64,000 bases of DNA from DASVTU01 sp036387415 (GTDB lineage: Bacteria > Acidobacteriota > Blastocatellia > Pyrinomonadales > Pyrinomonadaceae), in contig DASVTU010000039.1 in assembly GCA_036387415.1 (NCBI GenBank), forward strand, positions 682,001 through 746,000. The letters run 5' to 3'. A model generated the notes under the pieces. It saw only the letters and a list, made by a program, of their open reading frames with translations. It had not been told where the DNA came from and searched no databases. Shown here one piece after another: positions 1 through 6,857 of this stretch. How positions within the stretch are numbered: position 1 is the first letter of the stretch; each line of letters begins with the position of its first letter. The position numbers and the translations under genes were made by a program.

Positions 1-1158
1 ATGCAGCACTTCGGGGCCGCCCGTCGCCTTCGCCGAAATCACTTTGCCCGTCACGTCAATCACAACCTCGACCGTGACCACTCCGGCGGCGCGTATGCGT
101 TTGGCGACTTCCGGGTAAAAAGGCGACGGGAGGCTCAATGCTTTGCCGTTGAGCACGCCACCGGAGATGGGCTTCAGAGGCCCTTTCGCCAACGGACGCG
201 CCGGAGCTTCGCCCTCGACTTTCACCTGCGGCGCACCACTGTTGCCACTCTCGACCGCGCTCTTGACGTTGCCGACCGACGGACTCACCACCGCGTACAC
301 TTTATTGTCAACCGCAGCCAGTTCGGGTGGCGCGACGACCGACGACGATTTCTTGTTGCTCGCGGCTGGCAAAACATTTGGCGAAACATTTGGCGTGGAT
401 GCAGCGGGGACAAACGCGCTGCCCTTCGACGCAGGAGCGGATGTCATGGCGGCGGGCGCGGAAGCAGGCGTGGAAGATGCGGATGAAGCGGATGCTGGGC
501 GAACGTTTGCGGTCTGCGCGACAGCGACGTTGGCGGGCGGCGCGGAATTGGTCGTCGAAGCGGCGGATGAAGCGGTGGGTTGAGAGAGTTTGTTAACGGT
601 CGCTTCTTCCATGTAGTAGGCGATGGCGCGGTAAGTTACTTCGGTCGGCTCGAAGGTCACTTTTCCGCCTTCCACAATCGCCACCGAAGTCGTCATCTTC
701 GTCCAGTTGCCGACGGCATCAAACTCGTATGTGTAGACCTCTTTGCTCGCCAGCGAACCGTCGTCGCGGTGCAGCGACATCTCGATGATGTTGCCCTTGT
801 CGTCGTACTTGTAAACCTCTTTGCCCGTGAGCGAACCACCTGCGGCGAGGAAATATGCGGTGTCAATCTTGGCTCCCTTGATGTCGTAGGTCGCCGTTTC
901 CAAGACCACGCGCGGCCCCTCGACCAGTTTGCCCTCCTTACTCAACAGCTTCGCCGTCTCGGTTCTGACGCGACGCACCGACCCGACCAAACCGTCCTGT
1001 TCTCTATCATTTACGCCATCAGCGACGGGATGGAGCAGGACGAATCGCGCCTCGAATCTTTTGGCATGAAGCGACGACCCTGCATCGCGCGCCAAAACAC
1101 CGACACTCGTCGCCGAGAGAAGAACTAGCAGCAGGCTCAGGTTCATACGTTTCAGCAT
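1..1158 (-). CDS. Exported TonB C-terminal-domain protein, 3' end beyond window
   Basis: The reading frame is open for 386 codons from an ATG at 1158 to the left edge, so the C-terminus is missing. An AGGAG ribosome binding site lies about 10 bases before the ATG. Residues 1-22 form a signal peptide (basic start, Leu-rich core, Ala-x-Ala-like end). Residues about 90-170 contain YD-like stretches (for example KEVYKYDDKGNIIEM and KEVYTYEFDAVGNWTKM). A long Ala/Ser/Pro-rich linker follows. The last 55 visible residues match the start of a TonB C-terminal domain (SGGVLNGKALSLPSPFYPEV, then a beta-strand VVTVEVVIDVTGKV). TonB domains connect periplasmic proteins to outer-membrane receptors, but such domains are also used as generic periplasmic modules, so the partner is unknown. 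A strong promoter sits about 235 bases upstream. Confidence 0.82.
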   Translation of the reverse strand, partial: MLKRMNLSLLLVLLSATSVGVLARDAGSSLHAKRFEARFVLLHPVADGVNDREQDGLVGSVRRVRTETAKLLSKEGKLVEGPRVVLETATYDIKGAKIDTAYFLAAGGSLTGKEVYKYDDKGNIIEMSLHRDDGSLASKEVYTYEFDAVGNWTKMTTSVAIVEGGKVTFEPTEVTYRAIAYYMEEATVNKLSQPTASSAASTTNSAPPANVAVAQTANVRPASASSASSTPASAPAAMTSAPASKGSAFVPAASTPNVSPNVLPAASNKKSSSVVAPPELAAVDNKVYAVVSPSVGNVKSAVESGNSGAPQVKVEGEAPARPLAKGPLKPISGGVLNGKALSLPSPFYPEVAKRIRAAGVVTVEVVIDVTGKVISAKATGGPEVLH

Positions 1159-1605
1159 AAGGCTTACTCTCCTGATATTTTTATGTGCTTGAGGCTACAG
1201 AACGGTCTGGAACCGAAGGTGTGCAGAGGCAAAATTCTGCGGCGTCAAACGGGAATCAAACGCCGTGCGAGGCAATGTGTTCGAGCCTTGACCGTGAGAC
1301 GCGCCCGGAAACCCTTTTGTGAGATGGCGAGGACAGACGCCGTTTGAACCGCGATGGGAAGCGTGTCGCCACCACGGAAAGGCGGCGAGAGAATTATACA
1401 TGTACAACAATGGTTTGTCTATATTAAACACCAGTATGATAATCAGACGCCCGATTAGAGTTTTTTAAGAGACGACGGGCGAGTGGAGTAGCGATTCGCT
1501 GGCAATTAACAAATGTGCTCGCGGAGGGGTTTGAGCGCAGGGTTTTGGTCGATGGAAGGGCTGCTCTCGGGAGGTTAAATGTTGAGATTGTTGATGTTGG
1601 AGATA
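1159..1605. other. Intergenic region with long leader
   Basis: About 450 bases between two co-directional minus-strand genes. It holds the promoter at 1393-1421 and the presumed 228-base leader of the TonB-domain gene. A 78-codon open frame (1195-1431, minus) overlaps the promoter itself and has no domain-like features, so it is not called. I see no terminator after the GT9 gene and no inverted repeat of the type found elsewhere in the window. Confidence 0.4.
1393..1421 (-). promoter_or_regulatory. Sigma-70 type promoter for the TonB-domain gene
   Basis: Read on the minus strand: -35 TAGACA (complement of 1416-1421), a 17-base spacer and a perfect -10 TATAAT (complement of 1393-1398). Transcription would start near 1386, giving a 5' leader of about 228 bases before the ATG at 1158. 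No other gene on the minus strand lies between. Confidence 0.6.
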
Positions 1606-2634
1606 TTAAGCGGTGAAGATGGAGGCCATGCGTTCCGCCGTTAGAGCGGAGCGAGCGGCGGTGTATACGTGGTCGGTCGAAATGTCTGTAATTGTTTGTC
1701 CATGAAGGAGTTGATGGCGTTCTCCGGGTGGGACGTAGGAATGCATCATGGGATGCTGGCCGAGAAGGATGACGACGGGCGTGCCGACCGCCGCCGCGAT
1801 GTGCATCGGCCCCGTGTCGTTGGAGACGAAGACGGAGAGACGCGCCGCCGCCGAGGCGAGTTGGGGAATCGATAGTCGGTCGAAGACGATTGTCGAGCGC
1901 GGGAAGGCGGCGCGCATCTCGCGCACCAGAGCGCGTTCTTCGGGGCCTGCAAAGAGCACGACGCGGACGCCATCGTTATTTTCCAGACGGCGCGCGAGTT
2001 CGCCGAAGCGTTCCAGAGGCCAACGCCTGCTCGGATGTCCCGCGCCGGGGAAGATTCCGACGAGCGGCGCATCGTGTCCAGCCTTCTCTTTGCGGAACAA
2101 ATCTTCGACCACGCGGTCGTCCTCCGCGCGCGGACGCAGACGCGGCACGCGCGCAACCTTGCCTACATCGAGCGGCGCAACGATGTCGAGGTAACGGTCA
2201 ACGGCATGTTTGCTGCGGTCTTCAATGGAGGGGCGCGGGCGAAAGTTGGAGAGAAAATCGAGCGAGCGTCCGGGTCGTCGCGCGTAGAGCCTGGTCGTTG
2301 CGCCGGAGAGAAATCCGAGCAGGTTGGTTTCGGAGAGACTGTGGAGGTCGATGACGAAATCGAAGCCGCGTCGGCGCACGTCTCTGACCAACTGCGCGAT
2401 ACGCAAGACGGAAAGCGGTTTCGAGCCGTCGCGTAACGCAACGCGGTCAACACCCCACGCCTCGTCCGCCACGCCCGCCAGTTCAACGACGGGCGTAGCA
2501 GGCCGCCCGACCATCACCGTGATGCGCGCACGCGGAAACCTTGCGCGAATCGCGCCGAGCGCGGGCAAGCTCAGCACTACGTCGCCCAACTGACCGAAAT
2601 CAATCACCAGAATCTGTCGTGGCTCAAAGTTCAT
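1606..2634 (-). CDS. Glycosyltransferase family 9 (heptosyltransferase-like)
   Basis: 342 residues, the usual length for GT9 enzymes, which transfer heptose or related sugars from ADP-sugars to lipopolysaccharide core on the cytoplasmic side of the inner membrane. The N-terminal Rossmann half opens with ILVIDFGQLGDVVLSLPALG, a typical GT9 start (phosphate-binding loop and acceptor side). The C-terminal half has GIFPGAGHPSRRWP, the donor-site loop, and SNDTGPMHIAAAVGTPVV, the family hallmark that binds the ADP moiety. No ribosome binding site is evident before the ATG. The donor and acceptor sugar cannot be read from sequence, so no gene symbol is given. It lies 46 bases downstream of gpmI on the same strand and may be co-transcribed with it. 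Confidence 0.88.
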   Translation of the reverse strand: MNFEPRQILVIDFGQLGDVVLSLPALGAIRARFPRARITVMVGRPATPVVELAGVADEAWGVDRVALRDGSKPLSVLRIAQLVRDVRRRGFDFVIDLHSLSETNLLGFLSGATTRLYARRPGRSLDFLSNFRPRPSIEDRSKHAVDRYLDIVAPLDVGKVARVPRLRPRAEDDRVVEDLFRKEKAGHDAPLVGIFPGAGHPSRRWPLERFGELARRLENNDGVRVVLFAGPEERALVREMRAAFPRSTIVFDRLSIPQLASAAARLSVFVSNDTGPMHIAAAVGTPVVILLGQHPMMHSYVPPGERHQLLHGQTITDISTDHVYTAARSALTAERMASIFTA

Positions 2635-2679
2635 TGCACACTACTTAACGTCGCTCGTCGTCTATTCGTTTCGGATAAA

Positions 2680-4230
2680 TCAATTCGTTTCGCGCAAATC
2701 GCGTCCGGTCATCTCGGCGGGTTGTTCGATGCCGAGCAGGCCGAGGACGGTGGGCGCAACGTCTTCGAGCGCGCCGCCTTCGCGCATCTTGAGGCCGCGT
2801 GCCGCTTCGTCGATGAGATGAAAGGGGACGAGGTTGGTGGTGTGTGCGGTGTGCGGCTGTCCGGTTGTGGGGTCAATCATCTGTTCGCAGTTGCCGTGGT
2901 CGGCGGTGATGATGCAGCGACCGTGGACGGCGCGCAGAGCCTTCGTTATCCAGCCGAGACAGGTATCGACATACTGCACGGCCTCGATGGTTTTAGGGAG
3001 ATTGCCTGTGTGGCCGACCATATCGGGATTTGCGAAGTTGACGATAAAGACATCGGTTTCGGCTTCGTCGATGCCGCGCAAGATTTTGTCCGTGACTTTG
3101 AAGGCAGACATCTCCGGCATCAAATCGTAGGTCGCCACTTTGGGCGAAGGGACGAGCAGGCGACGCTCCGAAGGAAACTCCTTTTCCGTGCCGCCGTTGA
3201 AGAAGTAAGTGACGTGCGCGTACTTCTCCGTTTCGGCGAGGCGATAATTGCGTACGCCGAGATTGGCGAAAACGTCTGCGAGGATGTTGGTGTGTTGCAG
3301 TTGCGGAAAAGCGATGGGGAGCGGAAAAGTCTTGTCGTACTGAGTAAAGCAGACGTAGTGAACTTTCGGCCTGTGTGGCGTGGTGAAGCCGCCGAAGCCG
3401 GGAACGGCGAGTGCGTTGGTGATTTGTCGCGCGCGGTCGGAGCGAAAGTTGTAGAAGATGATGGAGTCGCCGTCCTGTATGGTAGCCGTCGGTTCGTTCT
3501 TTTCGTCCAACACGACGAGGGGTTCGACAAACTCGTCGGAGACACCACGCTCGTAAGAGAGTTTGACCGCCGCCACGGGGTCGATAACGCGCTCGCCTTC
3601 GGCGTTGACGAGGAGGCGATAGGCTCGCTCGGTGCGCTCCCAACGCTTGTCCCTATCCATCGCGTAATAGCGACCGACGACCGACGCGATGCGACCCGTG
3701 CCAATCTCCATGCACTTCAACTGCAAGGCTTCGACATAGCCATAAGCAGACATCGGCGGCGTGTCGCGCCCGTCCAAAAAGCAGTGGATGTAGACGCGGC
3801 GGAGGTCACGTTCATGCGCCATACGCAGCAACGTGTAGAGATGCTCCTGCGACGAATGGACGAGGCCGTCAGACAAAAGCCCCATGATGTGAAGCGCGCG
3901 TCCGTCGGCTTTCGCTTTGTCCATCGCGGCGACGAGAGCTTCGTTGGAGAAAAAGTCGCCTGTTTCAATGGCGTAGTCGATGCGCCGGAGGTCTGTGCGA
4001 ATGACGCGACCGGAACCCATGTTGAGATGCCCGACTTCGGAGTTGCCCATCACTTCGGCGGGTAGGCCGACGCATGTGCCGGATGCTTCAATCAACGTCT
4101 GCGGGTACTTCTCAAGTATCTCGTCATAGAAGGGCGTCGCGGCGAGCGCGATGGCGTTGCCTTCGCGTTCGGGCGTGTAGCCCCAACCGTCCAAAATGAT
4201 GAGCGCGAGCGGCCCTTTTTTCCCGTTCAA
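2680..4230 (-). CDS. gpmI: 2,3-bisphosphoglycerate-independent phosphoglycerate mutase
   Basis: 516 residues, the normal length. It interconverts 3- and 2-phosphoglycerate in the cytosol with two manganese ions and a phosphoserine intermediate. The metal-binding start LIILDGWGYTPEREGNA is present. The catalytic serine is Ser64 in MGNSEVGHLNMGSGR. Substrate-loop sequence HCFLDGRDTPP and the C-terminal metal ligands in ITADHGNCEQM are intact. The start codon is TTG (complement of 4228-4230), preceded by a purine-rich GGGAGAGAG about 8 bases upstream; no ATG in frame fits the conserved N-terminus better. It is on the same strand as the zinc-ribbon gene and eno, so the next glycolytic step is encoded about 430 bases upstream. 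Confidence 0.96.
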   Translation of the reverse strand: MNGKKGPLALIILDGWGYTPEREGNAIALAATPFYDEILEKYPQTLIEASGTCVGLPAEVMGNSEVGHLNMGSGRVIRTDLRRIDYAIETGDFFSNEALVAAMDKAKADGRALHIMGLLSDGLVHSSQEHLYTLLRMAHERDLRRVYIHCFLDGRDTPPMSAYGYVEALQLKCMEIGTGRIASVVGRYYAMDRDKRWERTERAYRLLVNAEGERVIDPVAAVKLSYERGVSDEFVEPLVVLDEKNEPTATIQDGDSIIFYNFRSDRARQITNALAVPGFGGFTTPHRPKVHYVCFTQYDKTFPLPIAFPQLQHTNILADVFANLGVRNYRLAETEKYAHVTYFFNGGTEKEFPSERRLLVPSPKVATYDLMPEMSAFKVTDKILRGIDEAETDVFIVNFANPDMVGHTGNLPKTIEAVQYVDTCLGWITKALRAVHGRCIITADHGNCEQMIDPTTGQPHTAHTTNLVPFHLIDEAARGLKMREGGALEDVAPTVLGLLGIEQPAEMTGRDLRETN

Positions 4231-4308
4231 AATTCTCTCTCCCTCGAACTGCCGTGCCGGATTTGGAATCGCTTTGCTTTGAATCGTTCTCTGGTTTCGT
4301 CTGGTTGA

Positions 4309-4530
4309 CTACTCGGCGTTGTAGCGCGTGCGACAGTTCGGACACTGCCATAGTTGTTTGACGCCGCTAATCGGAATCACGGGCACGACGAAGAACAGCG
4401 TGATGAAGTTCATCCCTTTCTTCCTGACGAAATTGCCCACGACGCCGCATTGCGAGCAGCGCATTTGCTGCGGGCCGCTCTCCGAACCCCACGTTAGAAA
4501 TCGCGTGCCGATGATAAAGAAAAAGAACAT
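4309..4530 (-). CDS. Small zinc-ribbon protein with hydrophobic start
   Basis: 73 residues. It has two CxxC pairs, Cys25-Cys28 (RCSQCG) and Cys63-Cys66 (QCPNCRTRY), separated by a hydrophobic stretch ITLFFVVPVIPIS. The start MFFFFIIGTRFLTWG resembles the zinc_ribbon_15 type of small protein, in which an N-terminal FFF-GTR motif precedes the ribbon. An upstream frame extension to 4647 exists, but GGAGG sits 7 bases before the ATG at 4530, which decides the start. The function of the family is unknown. It lies between gpmI (79 bases) and eno (129 bases) on the same strand and is likely carried on the same transcript. Confidence 0.78.
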   Translation of the reverse strand: MFFFFIIGTRFLTWGSESGPQQMRCSQCGVVGNFVRKKGMNFITLFFVVPVIPISGVKQLWQCPNCRTRYNAE

Positions 4531-4659
4531 TTCGCCCCTCCTCGTTTGGGTTTCATAAACGTGTGAGCGACTGCAAACTCCGAACCAACTTCCATGCGGC
4601 GATTCGTCGAAGCCGAACCACGCGCTCGAAGATGCGACACGAAACACAGAGACGCCGCT

Positions 4660-6039
4660 TCAACGCTTCGCTGCCGCGCGTGACTTCTTTTTCGTCGTCG
4701 CCGCACGTGCGCCTTTGCCGTCGGTTGTCGTCGTCGCTATCGTTGCTGTCGCGTCGCCCAACTGCCTGAGCGCCGCACGACCGGGATAACGTGCAGAATC
4801 GCGCAGGTCTTCTTCGATGCGAAGGAGTTGGTTGTACTTGGCGATGCGGTCGGAGCGCGAGAGGCTTCCGGTCTTGATTTGTCCGGCGTTGGTGGCGACG
4901 GCGAGGTCTGCGATAAAGGTGTCTTCGGTTTCGCCGGAGCGGTGCGAGATGACGGCGGTGCGGCTGTTGGTGCGCGCCAGTTCGATGCAGTCGAGCGTCT
5001 CCGTGAGCGTGCCGATTTGGTTGACCTTGATGAGAATCGAATTGGCGACGCCGCGTTCGATGCCCTTTTGCAGAAACGTCGTATTGGTGACAAAGAGGTC
5101 GTCGCCGACGAGTTGGATGCGTGTGCCGAGTTCGTCGGTCATGGTCTTCCAGCCGTCCCAATCGCTCTCGGCCATGCCGTCCTCGATGGAGATAATCGGA
5201 TACTGCTCGACCCAAGATTTCCAGTAAGCGACCATCTCATCGCTCGATAGTTTTCGCTGGTCAGACTTTTTGAAAATGTAATTTTTGCCATCGTAGAATT
5301 CGCTGGCCGCCGGGTCGAGCGCGAGATAGAGGTCACGACCCGCCGCATAGCCCGCCTGCTTGACGGCTTCGAGAATCGTCTCAATCGCTTCTTCGTTGGA
5401 ACGGAGGTTGGGAGCGAAACCGCCTTCGTCGCCGACGCCTGTGGAGAGTCCGCGTTTTTTGAGCACTGATTTGAGCGCATGAAAAATCTCTGCGCCGACA
5501 CGCAACGCCTCATGAAAACTCTCGACGCCCACAGGCATCACCATGAACTCTTGAAAATCGACATTGTTGTCGGCATGCGCGCCGCCGTTGAGGATGTTCA
5601 TCATGGGAACGGGGAGTGTGCGTGCGTTGGCGCCGCCCAGATAACGATAGAGAGGGATTTCGAGATGCGTGGCGGCGGCGCGCGCCGTGGCGAGCGAGAC
5701 GGCGAGCAGCGCGTTGGCGCCGAGCCTCGATTTGGTCGGCGTGCCGTCGAGCGCGATGAGCGCGGCATCCACTTCTATCTGGTCGAGCGCGTCCATGCCT
5801 TCGATTTCGGGCGCGATGCTTTCGATGATGTTGACGACGGCGCTCAAGACGCCCTTGCCGCCGTAACGTCGTTTGTCGCCATCGCGCAACTCGACAGCTT
5901 CGTTCTCGCCCGTCGATGCACCCGAAGGCACGGCGGCGCGTCCAGTCGTGCCGTCGATGAGAAGGACTTCGGCTTCCAGGGTCGGGTTGCCGCGCGAATC
6001 CAGAATCTCGCGTGCGTGCACGGAATCAATCATGCTCAT
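4660..6039 (-). CDS. eno: Enolase with basic C-terminal tail
   Basis: 459 residues against about 425-430 for most bacterial enolases. It converts 2-phosphoglycerate to phosphoenolpyruvate in the cytosol with two magnesium ions. Family motifs are intact: AREILDSRGNPT at the start, the flexible loop SGASTGENEAVELRDG, the acidic catalytic segment VGDEGGFAPNL, metal ligand segment ISIEDGMAESDW, the catalytic lysine in ILIKVNQIGTLTET and HRSGETED. The excess length is a C-terminal tail of about 35 residues after RQLGD, rich in Thr, Ala, Lys and Arg (ending KKKSRAAAKR), beyond the usual end of the fold. The first two in-frame ATGs (6039, 6033) are equally plausible starts. It is upstream of the zinc-ribbon gene and gpmI on the same strand. 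Confidence 0.96.
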   Translation of the reverse strand: MSMIDSVHAREILDSRGNPTLEAEVLLIDGTTGRAAVPSGASTGENEAVELRDGDKRRYGGKGVLSAVVNIIESIAPEIEGMDALDQIEVDAALIALDGTPTKSRLGANALLAVSLATARAAATHLEIPLYRYLGGANARTLPVPMMNILNGGAHADNNVDFQEFMVMPVGVESFHEALRVGAEIFHALKSVLKKRGLSTGVGDEGGFAPNLRSNEEAIETILEAVKQAGYAAGRDLYLALDPAASEFYDGKNYIFKKSDQRKLSSDEMVAYWKSWVEQYPIISIEDGMAESDWDGWKTMTDELGTRIQLVGDDLFVTNTTFLQKGIERGVANSILIKVNQIGTLTETLDCIELARTNSRTAVISHRSGETEDTFIADLAVATNAGQIKTGSLSRSDRIAKYNQLLRIEEDLRDSARYPGRAALRQLGDATATIATTTTDGKGARAATTKKKSRAAAKR

Positions 6040-6161
6040 ACGGAATCACTCATGCTCGCCGAACCGAACATGCTCCTCGTTGAATTGAAGTTTCTTGCGC
6101 GGCTGACTTTATCAACCCAACCAACTGACAGTCAAAGCGACGGGTGAGAGTAGTAGACAGA

Positions 6162-6276
6162 AAACAGTAGCCAGTAGTCAGTAGCAAAACCTCGCGCAGT
6201 GGATGGCTGAGAGGAATGCTGAAGAAGCGTCCGACGCAAGTTCTTCATGCTGGCTACTGACTACTGGCTACTGTTT
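6162..6276. repeat. Word-repeat inverted repeat, family I (CAGTAGC-type)
   Basis: A perfect 24-base inverted repeat: 6162-6185 (AAACAGTAGCCAGTAGTCAG and four more) pairs with 6253-6276. Within each arm the word CAGTAG-C/T is repeated about three times. The loop is 67 bases. It lies between the eno start and the hemerythrin stop, both on the minus strand. Confidence 0.85.
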
Positions 6277-6283
6277 ACTGCTT

Positions 6284-6742
6284 TTAGGCCGACGCCTTGA
6301 GTTGTTGCTTTTGTTTCTGTTTCTCGGCTTCCATGACGGTGCCGATTTCTTCTATCTGGTCGCTGGTCAAGACCTGTCGTGCGCTGGCGAACATCTCGTC
6401 TTCTTCCTCATCGACGTGATGCTCGACGCTCTCTTTGAGGACTTTGAATTTAGCCGTCCAGACTTCGCTCTCGACGGGCATGGCGGCGAGTTCGCCGAGC
6501 AGGGTCTTGATAACTTTGTGTTCCTCGAAGCCTTCGAGCGTGATGGCGCGCGTCTCAGCCTCTCGCTTGAGGATGGGATAAAAGATGGTTTCTTCGATGT
6601 GCGCGTGGATGTCGAGTTCCTGTTTCAACTGCGCGAACTTTTCCGTGCGTGTTTTGCTGGCCTGTTCGGTCGTCTCCGCCAACTGGTCGAAGATGCCCGA
6701 CACTTTTTCGTGGTCGGCTTTGAGCAATTCAAAAACGTTCAT
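6284..6742 (-). CDS. Hemerythrin HHE-domain protein
   Basis: 152 residues. A four-helix hemerythrin-like cation-binding fold is indicated by regularly spaced His/Glu motifs: ADHEKVSGIFDQL, IHAHIEETIFYPIL, EEHKVIKTLL and SVEHHVDEEEDEMF. Such proteins bind a non-haem di-iron centre and in bacteria sense or handle oxygen, nitric oxide or oxidative damage to iron centres. The start at 6742 is set by GGAGGAAC ending six bases before the ATG; a 13-codon upstream extension has no such site. It is divergent from the molybdopterin oxidoreductase at 6858, with 115 bases between the starts, so the two may share control. The exact role cannot be read. Confidence 0.85.
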   Translation of the reverse strand: MNVFELLKADHEKVSGIFDQLAETTEQASKTRTEKFAQLKQELDIHAHIEETIFYPILKREAETRAITLEGFEEHKVIKTLLGELAAMPVESEVWTAKFKVLKESVEHHVDEEEDEMFASARQVLTSDQIEEIGTVMEAEKQKQKQQLKASA

Positions 6743-6857
6743 AAATGTTCCTCCGTGTGTGATGTAAATGGGCGCTTGCACGATTCTCGTACGTCAAGCA
6801 ACATATCTTTGTTACTAATCAAGCGCAGTGCCAGCGCGAGGAGTTGGAGCGGTATTG

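Noticed and set aside
1195..1431. 78-codon minus-strand frame between the TonB-domain and GT9 genes
   Set aside because: It overlaps the strong promoter at 1393-1421, has no ribosome binding site and no domain-like pattern.
6820..6836. Sigma-54-like sequence TGGCACTGCGCTTGAT on the minus strand before hemerythrin
   Set aside because: The -24 half matches but the essential GC at -12 is GA, so it is probably chance.
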